A stretch of 64,000 nt of DNA from Streptomyces sp. BV286 (GTDB lineage: Bacteria; Actinomycetota; Actinomycetes; Streptomycetales; Streptomycetaceae): assembly GCF_019090165.1 (NCBI RefSeq), contig NZ_JAHRIB010000152.1:248001-312000 (forward strand). The letters are read 5' to 3'. A program made the position numbers and the translations under genes. The notes below the pieces were generated by a model. It did no database searches, had not been told where the DNA came from, and was given only the letters and a program-made list of their open reading frames with translations. Of the stretch, positions 33,617 through 42,089 are shown piece by piece; within the stretch, counting starts at the first letter, position 1; each line of letters begins with the position of its first letter.

Positions 33617-35674
33617 ATGCGTTACGTGAGCAACCTGCCGTACGCGACCAAGGAAGAGGAGGACGTCCGCATCCCGATGCCCGACGGTGTCCAGCTGTCG
33701 GCCCGCGTCTGGCGCCCCACCTCTTCGGACAACGAGCCCGTGCCCGCGGTGCTGGAGTACATCCCCTACCGCAAACGCGACCTCACCTCGGTACGCGACT
33801 CCATGCACCACCCCTACATCGCCGGGCACGGCTATGCCTGTGTGCGCGTCGACCTGCGCGGCACGGGTGATTCGGAAGGGGTACTGAGGGACGAGTACCT
33901 GGAACAGGAGCAGGCCGACGCGGAAGCGGTCCTCGCCTGGCTCGCCGACCAGCCCTGGTGCGACGGCAACACCGGCATGATGGGCCTCTCCTGGGGTGCC
34001 TTCGCCGCCCTCCAGGTGGCCGCCCGGCAGCCGCCGAGCCTGCGCGCCGTCGTCATCGCGTCCTTCACCGACGACCGGCACGCCGACGACATGCACTACA
34101 TGGGCGGCGCCATGCTGTCGGACAACCTTGCCGAGGCCGGCACCATGTTCGCCTACGCCACCTGCCCCCCCGACCCCGCGGTGGTCGGCGACCGGTGGCG
34201 CGAGATGTGGCACGAACGCCTGGAGAACACCGGCCCCTGGGTCCTGCCCTGGCTGCGCCACCAGCGCCGTGACGACTACTGGCGCCACGCCTCGGTCTCC
34301 GAGGACTACCGGGCCGTCCGCTGTCCCGTCCTCGCCTCCAGCGGCTGGGCGGACGGCTACTCCAACGCCGTGACGCGGCTGCTCGGCCATCTGGACGTGC
34401 CCCGCAAGGGGCTCATCGGCCCCTGGTCGCACAAGTTTCCCCACCTCGGCGAGCCCGGGCCCGCCATCGGCTACCTCCAGGAAGTCGTGCGCTGGTGGGA
34501 CCACTGGCTCAAGGGCGTCGACAACGGCGTCATGGACGGCCCCATGCTGCGCACCTGGATGCAGGACAGCGTGCCCCCGTCCACGTCGTACGAGGAGCGC
34601 CCGGGCCGCTGGGTCGCGGAGCCCACCTGGCCGTCCCCGCACGTCTACCCCATGACGTATCCGCTGACCCGCCATCGGATCGGCGACCCGCGGGACGCGG
34701 GCGGCGACCCCGGCAGCGAGGACGCGACGGCCGGCGAGGGCGCCGCGATGACGGTGCGTTCCCCGCTGTCCGTCGGCCAGTTCGCGGGCAAGTGGGCCTC
34801 CTACAACGCGCCGCCGGACCTGCCGTACGACCAGCGCGAGGAGGACGGCGGCTCCCTCGTCTTCGAGACCGAGCCGCTGACCGAACGGCTGGAGATCCTC
34901 GGCTCGCCGACCGTGGAACTCGACCTCTCGGCCGACCGGCCGGTCGCCATGGTGGCCGCTCGCCTGTCCGACGTGAGCCCGGACGGCGCAGCCACCCGCG
35001 TCACCTACGGCCTGCTCAACATCACCCGCAGGGAGAGCGCCGAGAACCCCGAGGCCCTGGAGCCCGGCACGCGTTACCGCGCGACAGTGCAGCTCAACGG
35101 TGTGGCGCAGGCGTTCCCGCCCGGGCACCGGGTCCGGCTGTCGCTGTCCACCTCGTACTGGCCGCTCGCCTGGCCGCCTCCCGAGCCCGCCCTGCTGAGC
35201 GTGTACGAGGGGTCCAGCACGCTCACGCTCCCCGTCCGCCCGACGGACGAGCCGGACGAGATCGCGGCGAACCCGTTCGAGGAGCCCGAGGGCACGCCTC
35301 CGGTGCGCACCACCCGGCTGACCGCTCCCGAGGGACGGTGGGAGGTGAAACGCGACATGGTCGACTACCGGGCCGAGCTGGAGATCGTGAAGGACCAGGG
35401 ACTCGTCCACTTCGACGAGATCAATCTCGACGTCGGCCGCCGCGCCTACGAGCGGTACACCTCCGTCGCCGACGACTTCACGTCGGCCACCGGCGAGTCG
35501 AGCTGGACGATGCGTTTCAGGCGCGACGACTGGGACGTCCGCGTGGAGACGAGCACCCGCCTGAGCTGCGACGAGCGGGACTTCTTCGTGGCCGCGACGC
35601 TGGACGGCTACGAGGGTGAGCGCCGGGTGTTCTCCCGTACGTGGAACGAGACGGTGCCACGGGACCTCCTGTAG
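33617..35674 (+). CDS. CocE/NonD family hydrolase
   Basis: A 685-aa alpha/beta hydrolase with an X-Pro dipeptidyl-peptidase-like layout: N-terminal catalytic fold (MGLSWGAF nucleophile, Ser125), a helical cap, and a C-terminal jelly-roll (PPGHRVRLSLSTSYWPL). A CocE/NonD protein may cut esters or amides. ATG 33617 follows AAGGAG. It shares a transcript with the ATP-grasp gene, suggesting one enzyme makes a bond and the other cleaves a related one, which is inference. No signal peptide is seen, so both are cytoplasmic. Confidence 0.9.
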   Translation: MRYVSNLPYATKEEEDVRIPMPDGVQLSARVWRPTSSDNEPVPAVLEYIPYRKRDLTSVRDSMHHPYIAGHGYACVRVDLRGTGDSEGVLRDEYLEQEQADAEAVLAWLADQPWCDGNTGMMGLSWGAFAALQVAARQPPSLRAVVIASFTDDRHADDMHYMGGAMLSDNLAEAGTMFAYATCPPDPAVVGDRWREMWHERLENTGPWVLPWLRHQRRDDYWRHASVSEDYRAVRCPVLASSGWADGYSNAVTRLLGHLDVPRKGLIGPWSHKFPHLGEPGPAIGYLQEVVRWWDHWLKGVDNGVMDGPMLRTWMQDSVPPSTSYEERPGRWVAEPTWPSPHVYPMTYPLTRHRIGDPRDAGGDPGSEDATAGEGAAMTVRSPLSVGQFAGKWASYNAPPDLPYDQREEDGGSLVFETEPLTERLEILGSPTVELDLSADRPVAMVAARLSDVSPDGAATRVTYGLLNITRRESAENPEALEPGTRYRATVQLNGVAQAFPPGHRVRLSLSTSYWPLAWPPPEPALLSVYEGSSTLTLPVRPTDEPDEIAANPFEEPEGTPPVRTTRLTAPEGRWEVKRDMVDYRAELEIVKDQGLVHFDEINLDVGRRAYERYTSVADDFTSATGESSWTMRFRRDDWDVRVETSTRLSCDERDFFVAATLDGYEGERRVFSRTWNETVPRDLL

Positions 35675-35694
35675 TGCCGCACGGGCAAGGTTCG

Positions 35695-35733
35695 CCCCGG
35701 GCCCAGCCGTGATGACGACGGCGGGGCCCGGGG
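35695..35733 (+). terminator. Hairpin after the CocE-type gene
   Basis: CCCCGGGCCC pairs with GGGCCCGGGG, and an inner GCCGT/ACGGC stem extends it. It probably ends the ATP-grasp/CocE transcript and separates it from the small gene at 35829. Confidence 0.7.
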
Positions 35734-35828
35734 CCTGCCGGGGAGGCGTCGATTCCCGTTGCCCGGGCACCCGCTGGGGGAAAGCGGAACACCACGACAG
35801 GAAACGTACGAGTGAGGAGCTTCCCGGC

Positions 35829-35999
35829 ATGACCGTTCCCGAGGACGACCGTCGTAGGACCGAGGCCGCACACCAGGTACCGGCGCAGCCGGACCGGGCA
35901 CTGCCCCAGGAGCGGGGCGGCACCGGCCGTACGCTGCGTGAGGCCCTGGAGGAGGCCCGGGTCCGGCCGGGCGACTTCGCGGAGCGGGAGGCGAGGTAG
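35829..35999 (+). CDS. Small charged hypothetical protein (56 aa)
   Basis: A short, highly charged and probably disordered protein (TVPEDDRRRTEAAHQVPAQP) with a helical C-terminal half (RTLREALEEARVRPGDFAER). ATG 35829 follows GAGGAG. The next gene starts 3 bases after its stop, so the two are coupled. No family is recognised. Confidence 0.65.
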   Translation: MTVPEDDRRRTEAAHQVPAQPDRALPQERGGTGRTLREALEEARVRPGDFAEREAR

Positions 36000-36002
36000 G
36001 CC

Positions 36003-36395
36003 ATGAGTTCACTCACCGGCCTGGAACGAGCGCTGGAGCGCTTCGGAGGTTCGCTGCTCGCTCAGATGCGGCACAAGGAACCGGTCGAACTGGTCGAGGC
36101 CCTGCGCAAGGAGTGCGACGACAACACGGTCGTGTGCAGCGAGAACCGGACCGTCGTCCCCAATGCCTACGACGTCGAGCTGGCCGAGTTCGCCTATGAG
36201 GAACTCGAGCGTCGCGGCGCCCGCGTCGACCAGATCCTCACCGACAGCCTGCTGCGCCACGGCGAGGACCGGGGCTACGAGTGGGCCGGCCCCCTCGCGG
36301 TGCATGTCACCAGGTCCCGCGACGTGCCTAACGGCCGGTACCGGGTGGCGAGTCAGGTGATGCGGCATGTGCGGGCCGACGCCTTCCGGCTCTGA
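36003..36395 (+). CDS. Stand-alone FhaA N-terminal (DUF3662) domain protein
   Basis: A 130-aa protein matching the FhaA_N domain alone: LERALERFGGSLLAQMRHKEPVELVEALRKECDDN, then TVVPNAYDVELAEFAYEELE and a GRYRVAS-like ending. In FhaA this domain precedes a linker and an FHA phospho-Thr domain; here nothing follows, and the C-terminus is only a short basic tail. It may act as an adapter or decoy in kinase signalling. Coupled to the 56-aa gene upstream. Confidence 0.78.
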   Translation: MSSLTGLERALERFGGSLLAQMRHKEPVELVEALRKECDDNTVVCSENRTVVPNAYDVELAEFAYEELERRGARVDQILTDSLLRHGEDRGYEWAGPLAVHVTRSRDVPNGRYRVASQVMRHVRADAFRL

Positions 36396-36479
36396 CTTCC
36401 GGCTCTGACCGGTCGCCATCGTGCCGATCCGGACCGCGCCGTCCGCGTGGTCCGCAGACGGCAGACGGCAGACGGCCGG

Positions 36480-37226
36480 CTATCCGCGGGGCGGACGCCT
36501 GAGGACGGCCGACGTGATCTCCGCGAGTGTCTGCCCCGTGCGGAATGCCTCCGCCCGCATTGTGGCGAGAGCCGACTCGACACTCATGTCGAAGCGGGCG
36601 GCGACGACCCCGATGGCCTGATGGGTCGACGACCAGTGGGCCCGTGCCACGTCCTGGGGCTTCCACCGGGGATACGCGAAGTCGTCGAAGAGCTCGCGAT
36701 GTGCAGGCAGGAGAGCCGTCACCACGGCGTCGGCGACCTGGGCCCCGGCGCGCATCGAGGACGCGTCGAGGCCGTCGGAGGCACGCGTGAAGAGCTCCAT
36801 CGAACCGAGCGTCTGGTCCGCGAGCCGCAGGGGAAACGCGTAGACGGCGCCCACTTCGGGAAGCTGCTCGGCGACCGTCGCCCCGAAGAACGGCCACGGC
36901 GTGACGCGTTGCCGCAGACCACTGCCCACGGCGGGAACCCCTTGCGAGGCGGCGGTGATGCAAGGGCCCTCCGCCACGGTGAACTGGATCTCCTCCAGCC
37001 GCAGGGCCGTGTTGTTGGACGCGCACAGCAGTTGCCGGGACGGCGTGTCGGTGAGCAGGGAGAAGGCGACTCCGTCGACGGCCAGGACCTCGCAGACCGT
37101 GTCGCAGAGAGTACGTGGCAGGTCGTCGGCCCTCGCGTGACGGGCAGCCTCCGAAACCGTCTGTGCCGCCGAGAAGCGCCGTGCCCCCATCGGAGTCTCC
37201 GTCCCTGTCCGCACCCGAGCCGTCAT
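36480..37226 (-). CDS. GAF and ANTAR domain RNA-binding regulator
   Basis: A 248-aa predicted antiterminator. Residues ~25-170 form a GAF domain (TLCDTVCEVLAVDGVAFSLL, AVGSGLRQRVTPWPFFG). Residues ~185-242 form an ANTAR three-helix RNA-binding domain (STHQAIGVVAARFDMSVESALATMRAEAFRTGQTLAEIT). ANTAR proteins bind paired hairpins in nascent RNA and prevent termination. Targets are not evident nearby. ATG 37226 has AGG upstream. Confidence 0.88.
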   Translation of the reverse strand: MTARVRTGTETPMGARRFSAAQTVSEAARHARADDLPRTLCDTVCEVLAVDGVAFSLLTDTPSRQLLCASNNTALRLEEIQFTVAEGPCITAASQGVPAVGSGLRQRVTPWPFFGATVAEQLPEVGAVYAFPLRLADQTLGSMELFTRASDGLDASSMRAGAQVADAVVTALLPAHRELFDDFAYPRWKPQDVARAHWSSTHQAIGVVAARFDMSVESALATMRAEAFRTGQTLAEITSAVLRRPPRG

Positions 37227-37262
37227 CGCTGCGGGTACCTCTTCACCGGCGTCCGGAACGTG

Positions 37263-37296
37263 GTGGTGCCCGACGACCTCGGTCGTCGGGCACCAC
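37263..37296 (-). terminator. Perfect hairpin downstream of the DUF5709 gene
   Basis: GTGGTGCCCGACGAC pairs with GTCGTCGGGCACCAC around ctcg (15 bp). On the minus strand it lies 79 bases after the DUF5709 stop and 37 bases before the GAF-ANTAR start. It may be a plain terminator or a regulated one in the GAF-ANTAR leader. Confidence 0.75.
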
Positions 37297-37374
37297 GGTC
37301 CACCTGACCGGGACGAGCCGAGGCTGCCGACGTGGCGGCCGCGGGCAGCCCGTTCGTGAGCCGGTCCGGTGAGG

Positions 37375-37863
37375 TCAGACCCCGCGCTCGGATGCCGTCG
37401 GCAGCTCCTCCTCGGGCACGACGTGGACCGCGGCCTCCTCGGCGCCCGCGGCTCCGCCGTCGATGCCCATGTCGGAGGCGACGGCTTCCTTCGTCGTGTC
37501 CGGGTGCGCGCCCTCGTCCGGCGCCACCAGCCGGCCCGCACGGTCGGCGCCGACCTCCGGGCCGACCGCTTCGCCCTCACCCCCGGGCAGGTCGCCGATG
37601 CCGTCGCCGGGCGGCGCCTCCACCTCGGGGACCTCCTGGCGCAGCCGCTCGTCGAGGGTCTCGCCCTCGTGCTGCTCGGCCGCCGTGACACCGGTCTTGG
37701 TGACACCCAGGGGCCTCTCGGGCGGGGAGTAGCCCTCGTCGAGAATGTCGTCGTACGTGCGCTCGTCCACCGCGTCCTGGAGATCGAGCGGCGCGGCGTC
37801 CTCCTGCTCCTCGTTGGTTCCCGTGGGCTGGTAGGCGTCGTCCGCCATGCTGTCGTCGTTCAT
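37375..37863 (-). CDS. DUF5709 domain protein
   Basis: A 162-aa acidic, probably largely disordered protein. The N-terminal part (DAVDERTYDDILDEGYSPPERPLGVTKTG) matches DUF5709, an actinobacterial family of unknown function. The rest is rich in Glu, Asp, Gly and Pro. ATG 37863 has AGGAGG upstream; GTG 37869 is an alternative two codons earlier. Confidence 0.85.
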   Translation of the reverse strand: MNDDSMADDAYQPTGTNEEQEDAAPLDLQDAVDERTYDDILDEGYSPPERPLGVTKTGVTAAEQHEGETLDERLRQEVPEVEAPPGDGIGDLPGGEGEAVGPEVGADRAGRLVAPDEGAHPDTTKEAVASDMGIDGGAAGAEEAAVHVVPEEELPTASERGV

Positions 37864-38083
37864 GTTCACCCTCCTGGCCCGGTGATCGGTCGGTGCTCCC
37901 CGTAGGAGTACCGCGGTGCCCGCCATGCAACCCGCGAAACACCGGACGACCTGGTGAACCGTGTCCGCACCGTCCGAGCTATTGACCGGTACATACCAAG
38001 CCGATTGAGTGTCCCGCGCAGACCCCCCATTTTTTCCGGCCGCCGTTCCGGCGTCGCCGTGCTGCCGAAGGGACCCGACCGTC

Positions 38084-39448
38084 ATGCGGAGCCATCGCCC
38101 CCTGCTCGCTCTCACCGCCGCCGGAGCGGCACTGACCACCGCCCTGGCCGCTCCCGCCCAAGCGGCCGAGGTGCCGACGGCGGGCGTGTTCTACGTGCAG
38201 AGCGCGGTCACCGGCCTGAACGCCGCCGACAGCGGGGGAGCGGTCGTCCAACGCAACCCCAAGGGCAACGAGGACCGCCAGCAGTGGTCGCTCCGGTCGA
38301 GCGGCGCGTCGTACGTCCTCGAAAGCACCGACACGGCGGGCAGTTGCCTCGGCCGCTCGGGTGGCCAGGCGAGAACAGTGGCCTGCGCGGGTGCCGACGC
38401 CCTGTGGGAGATCACGCCGACGGGCACCGACCAGTACCGGCTCAAGGTCCCCGGCGCCGACCAGTACCTGACGGTCGGAGCGAAGGCCTCGGGCGCCAAC
38501 TACCCCGCCCAGCTGGTCGTGGGCGCGGCGGGCGGCCCCGCGGCCTGGTACCTGACTCCGGTCACGTCCCCCGTCGCCCCGATGCCCTCCCAGGACCGGC
38601 GCACCCTGGACCAGGTCACGTTCCTCACCTCCCACAACGCCTACGCGAACGGCGTGGACGGCGGTTTCGCCCCGCCCTTCGTGAACCTCGTCCCGAACCA
38701 GACCCGGGGCATCGACCGGCAACTCACCGACGGCGTACGCGGGTTCATGCTGGACATCCACCAGACGTCGGACGGCGCGATCCTGTGCCACAACAGCTGC
38801 ACGCTCGTCAGCAGGCCGGTGGCCCTGTGGGTGGACATCCAGCGCATGGTCGACTTCCTCAAGCGGAACCCGGACGAGTTCGTCACCGTGTTCCTGGAGG
38901 ACTACGTCGACCCGGGCGTCCTGCGCAGTGAACTGGCCCGCGTGAACGGCCTGTCCGACGTCCTCTACCGACCGGACCAGACCGGCGTGCGCACGAAGGG
39001 CTGGCCGCGGATGGCGGACCTGATCGCCGCCAACGACCGTCTGCTCCTGTTCACCGACCACAGCCGCTCCGCCGACCAGGCCGCCGGGCTCACCCGCGAC
39101 AGCTTCGGCGTGATGTACCAGCGTGAGTGGACCGTGGAGAACTACTGGTCCATGGGCTCGGGCCTGGGGAGCTCCAACTGGGCCTGCTACAGCCGCTGGT
39201 ACGACGCCAACACCAACGTCCCCCTCACCGCCGCGGCGCCGCCCTTCCGGCCGCTCTTCGTCATGAACCACTTCCGCGACGCGGGGATAGCCTCCACCGC
39301 CGCCACCGACAACACCAAGCTCACCGACCGGGCCCAGCGCTTCTGCCAGCCCGCGGCCCGCAAGAAGCCCAACTTCCTCGCGGTGGACCACTACGACCTC
39401 GGCTCACCCGCTTCGGCGGTGGCGACGCTGAACACGTACACCTACTGA
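38084..39448 (+). CDS. Secreted PI-PLC X-domain phosphodiesterase-like protein
   Basis: A 454-aa exported protein. A signal peptide covers ~28 residues (RSH, Ala-rich core, APAQAA). Residues ~35-160 look like a ricin-type/RICIN-like beta-trefoil (two W-x-Q-like repeats). The PI-PLC X-type barrel follows, with SHNAY and FMLDIHQTSDGAILCHNSC carrying the catalytic His pair. It may cleave phosphoinositides or related phosphodiesters outside the cell. ATG 38084 has GAAGGGA upstream. Confidence 0.85.
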   Translation: MRSHRPLLALTAAGAALTTALAAPAQAAEVPTAGVFYVQSAVTGLNAADSGGAVVQRNPKGNEDRQQWSLRSSGASYVLESTDTAGSCLGRSGGQARTVACAGADALWEITPTGTDQYRLKVPGADQYLTVGAKASGANYPAQLVVGAAGGPAAWYLTPVTSPVAPMPSQDRRTLDQVTFLTSHNAYANGVDGGFAPPFVNLVPNQTRGIDRQLTDGVRGFMLDIHQTSDGAILCHNSCTLVSRPVALWVDIQRMVDFLKRNPDEFVTVFLEDYVDPGVLRSELARVNGLSDVLYRPDQTGVRTKGWPRMADLIAANDRLLLFTDHSRSADQAAGLTRDSFGVMYQREWTVENYWSMGSGLGSSNWACYSRWYDANTNVPLTAAAPPFRPLFVMNHFRDAGIASTAATDNTKLTDRAQRFCQPAARKKPNFLAVDHYDLGSPASAVATLNTYTY

Positions 39449-39508
39449 GCCGAACACGCCCACGTACCGGCGAGGAGGGTCCGGGCGCGAGAGCACCGGG
39501 CCCCTTAG

Positions 39509-39554
39509 CCGTACGCCGCTTCCGCCGGTGAGCTCCGGGGGAAGCGGCGTACGG
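39509..39554. terminator. Bidirectional hairpin between convergent genes
   Basis: CCGTACGCCGCTTCC pairs with GGAAGCGGCGTACGG (15 bp perfect, 16-base loop). It lies between the PI-PLC-like gene and the dienelactone hydrolase gene. Confidence 0.8.
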
Positions 39555-39575
39555 ACCGCTCGACGCGGCCTGTGG

Positions 39576-40286
39576 TCAGCCCAGTTGGGCGTGCAGGAAG
39601 TCCACCGTGCTCCGCCAGGCGAGCGCGGAGGACTCGGGGTCGTGCACCGCCGGGCGGCCGTCGTTGAAGAACGCGTGGTCGGCCGGGTAGACGCGCAGGT
39701 CCGGGGTGATGCCGGACTGCTCGCGGATCGTCTCGGCGAGAGGGGCGAGGGAGTCGACGGGGATGCTCGTGTCGCGTTCGCCGTAGTGGCCCAGGATCTG
39801 CGCCTTGAGCCCGGAGAAGTCGGGCGTCTCACCCTGGATGACGCCGTAGAAGGGAACGGCGGCACGGACGCGGGCGTCGGTGGCCGCCTGGTGGAGGACG
39901 AAGCCGCCTCCCATGCAGAAGCCGACCGAGCCGACAGCTCCGGACGTGACCTCGGGCATCGCCAGCAGATGGTCGACGGCGCCGGACAGCAGCTCGACGC
40001 CGCGCGACACGGGCAGGTCCTGCATCATGCGCAGCGCCTCGGAGCTCTCGTGGGCCACGTTGCCGCCGTACAGGTCGGGGGCCAGCGCCACGAAGCCCTC
40101 CTTCGCCAGGCGCTCGGTGACGTCCGCGATGTGGTCGGTCAGGCCCCACCACTCCTGGATCACGATGACGCCGGGCCCCTGTCCGGCCGGAGGCAGTGCC
40201 AGGTAGCCGTGCGCGGTGCTCCCGGCGCTCGGGAAGGTGACGTTCTGGTGGGCGGGTGCCCCGGTCGACCTGGGCGTCTCGGACAT
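39576..40286 (-). CDS. Dienelactone hydrolase family protein
   Basis: A 236-aa alpha/beta hydrolase. The catalytic Cys is in VGFCMGGGF, the acid in YGERD, and the His in YPADHAFFND. The opening HGYLALPPAGQGPGVIVIQEWWGL is characteristic. Substrates could be cyclic lactones or other esters; aromatic degradation genes are not adjacent, so a catabolic role is uncertain. ATG 40286 has AGGAG upstream. The VOC gene lies divergently 223 bases away. Confidence 0.92.
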   Translation of the reverse strand: MSETPRSTGAPAHQNVTFPSAGSTAHGYLALPPAGQGPGVIVIQEWWGLTDHIADVTERLAKEGFVALAPDLYGGNVAHESSEALRMMQDLPVSRGVELLSGAVDHLLAMPEVTSGAVGSVGFCMGGGFVLHQAATDARVRAAVPFYGVIQGETPDFSGLKAQILGHYGERDTSIPVDSLAPLAETIREQSGITPDLRVYPADHAFFNDGRPAVHDPESSALAWRSTVDFLHAQLG

Positions 40287-40508
40287 GGTGTGTCGCTCCT
40301 GCCTGTCGCTTGATCCTGCCTCCGTCCAGCATGCAGGAGACGGGTAAGACGACGGCAAGCGGCCCCTGCCTGGTCCGGCTCCGCGCGCCCCCGGCCGCCC
40401 GCCCCGCCCGGAGCCGAGGGCGCTCATGCGGACCATCCCCGCCGATGCCGTATCCTCGCGTGTTACGTATAACGCCAGTCGCTGAACCCACCCTCCCGAG
40501 AGGCCCCG

Positions 40509-40919
40509 ATGAAACGCGTCGCCCTGGTCACCCTCGTCGTCGACGACTACGACGAGGCCATCCGCTTCTACACCGACGCTCTCGGGTTCCGGCTCGCCGA
40601 GGACACCCCGCGCCCCGACGGGTCCCGCTGGGTCGTCGTGGAACCGGACACCGGCGGGACCGGCACCGGCCTGCTGCTGGCCCGTGCCAAGGGCGGGACG
40701 CAGCGCGACCGGGTCGGCGACCAGACCGGTGGCCGGGTCGGCTTCTTCCTGCACACCGACGACTTCGCCCGCGACCACGCACGGATGGCCGCGGCGGGCG
40801 TGACCTTCCTGGAGGAGCCCCGCCACGAGGCGTACGGCTCGGTCGTCGTCTTCCAGGATCTGTACGGGAACAGGTGGGACCTGCTGCAGCCCGCATCTCC
40901 CGACGCGACCGACCACTGA
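40509..40919 (+). CDS. VOC (glyoxalase/bleomycin resistance-type) protein
   Basis: A 136-aa vicinal-oxygen-chelate protein with two beta-alpha-beta-beta-beta units: ALVTLVVDDYDEAIRFYTDALGFRL and RVGFFLHTDDFARDHARMAAAGVTF, ending VFQDLYGNRWDLLQP. The function (enzyme or binding protein) is open. The ATG has GAGAGG upstream. Adenosine deaminase starts 56 bases after its stop, so the two may be co-transcribed. GTTA-cgta-TAAC at 40462-40473, 36 bases upstream, could be part of a promoter or operator. Confidence 0.88.
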   Translation: MKRVALVTLVVDDYDEAIRFYTDALGFRLAEDTPRPDGSRWVVVEPDTGGTGTGLLLARAKGGTQRDRVGDQTGGRVGFFLHTDDFARDHARMAAAGVTFLEEPRHEAYGSVVVFQDLYGNRWDLLQPASPDATDH

Positions 40920-40975
40920 CCAGCCGTCCCCACCCGCGGACCACACCCACAGACAACCTGCCGAGGAATCACCGC

Positions 40976-42040
40976 ATGACCGCGTCACGCATCGACATCG
41001 ACACCATCCGCCGGCTCCCCAAGGCCGTTCTCCACGACCACCTCGACGGCGGACTGCGCCCCGCGACCCTCGTCGAACTCGCCGCGACGGTCGGCCACAC
41101 ACTCCCCACCACCGACCCCGACGCGCTCGCCGCCTGGTACTACGAGGCGGCCAACTCCGGCGATCTGGTCCGCTACATAGCCACCTTCGAGCACACCCTC
41201 GCCGTGATGCAGACCCGGGAGGGCCTGCTGCGGACCGCCGAGGAGTACGTCCTCGACCTCGCCGAGGACGGTGTCGTCTACGGCGAGGTCCGCTACGCCC
41301 CCGAGCTGATGCTGAACGGCGGGCTCACGCTGCCCGAGGTCGTCGCGACCGTGCAGGAGGGCCTGGCCGCCGGTATGGCGAAGGCGGACGCCGCCGGGAC
41401 CCCGGTCCAGGTCGGCACGCTGCTGTGCGGGATGCGCATGTTCGACCGGAGCCGTGAGATCGCGGACCTGGCCGTGACGTTCCGCGACGCGGGCGTCGTC
41501 GGCTTCGACATCGCGGGCGCCGAGGACGGTTTCCCGCCCGCCGACCACCTCGCCGCCTTCCGGCACCTGCGCGAGGAGAACGTCCCGTTCACCATCCACG
41601 CCGGTGAGGCACACGGCCTGCCCAGCATCCACCAGGCGATCCAGGTCTGCGGTGCCCAGCGCATCGGCCACGGAGTCCGGATCACCGAGGACATCGTGGA
41701 CGGCAAGCTCGGCCGCGTCGCGGGCTGGGTGCGCGACCACCGCATCGCTCTGGAGATGTGTCCCACCTCCAACCTCCAGACGGGTGCGGCCACGTCGATC
41801 GCCGAGCACCCGATCACGCACCTGCGCGACCTCGGTTTCCGCGTCACCCTCAACACCGACAACCGGCTGGTCTCCGGCACGACCATGACCCGCGAGATGT
41901 CCCTGCTCGTCGACGAGGCCGGCTGGACCCTCGACGACCTGCGCACGGTCACGGTCAACGCCCTCAAGAGCGCGTTCGTCCCGTTCGACGAGCGCAACGC
42001 CCTGATCCGGGACGTGGTCCTGCCGGGGTACGCGCTCTGA
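40976..42040 (+). CDS. add: Adenosine deaminase
   Basis: A 354-aa purine-salvage enzyme that converts adenosine to inosine. Zinc and catalytic residues are present: His20-x-His22 in LHDHLDGG, HAGEAHG (His and Glu), GHGVRI, and the Asp in LNTDNRLVSGT. Length matches bacterial Add. ATG 40976 has GAGGAA upstream. A long perfect hairpin follows. Confidence 0.95.
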   Translation: MTASRIDIDTIRRLPKAVLHDHLDGGLRPATLVELAATVGHTLPTTDPDALAAWYYEAANSGDLVRYIATFEHTLAVMQTREGLLRTAEEYVLDLAEDGVVYGEVRYAPELMLNGGLTLPEVVATVQEGLAAGMAKADAAGTPVQVGTLLCGMRMFDRSREIADLAVTFRDAGVVGFDIAGAEDGFPPADHLAAFRHLREENVPFTIHAGEAHGLPSIHQAIQVCGAQRIGHGVRITEDIVDGKLGRVAGWVRDHRIALEMCPTSNLQTGAATSIAEHPITHLRDLGFRVTLNTDNRLVSGTTMTREMSLLVDEAGWTLDDLRTVTVNALKSAFVPFDERNALIRDVVLPGYAL

Positions 42041-42046
42041 GCGCCG

Positions 42047-42085
42047 GCGGTCGGCCGGACCCCGCCGCGGGGTCCGGCCGACCGC
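42047..42085. terminator. Strong bidirectional hairpin after add
   Basis: GCGGTCGGCCGGACCCCG pairs with CGGGGTCCGGCCGACCGC around ccg: an 18-bp perfect stem with a 3-base loop. The carotenoid oxygenase gene ends on the other side at 42090. Confidence 0.9.
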
Positions 42086-42089
42086 GTCC

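Noticed and set aside
32266..35674. RiPP or natural-product cluster around the ATP-grasp gene
   Set aside because: No precursor peptide, leader-recognition protein, modification or export genes are adjacent.
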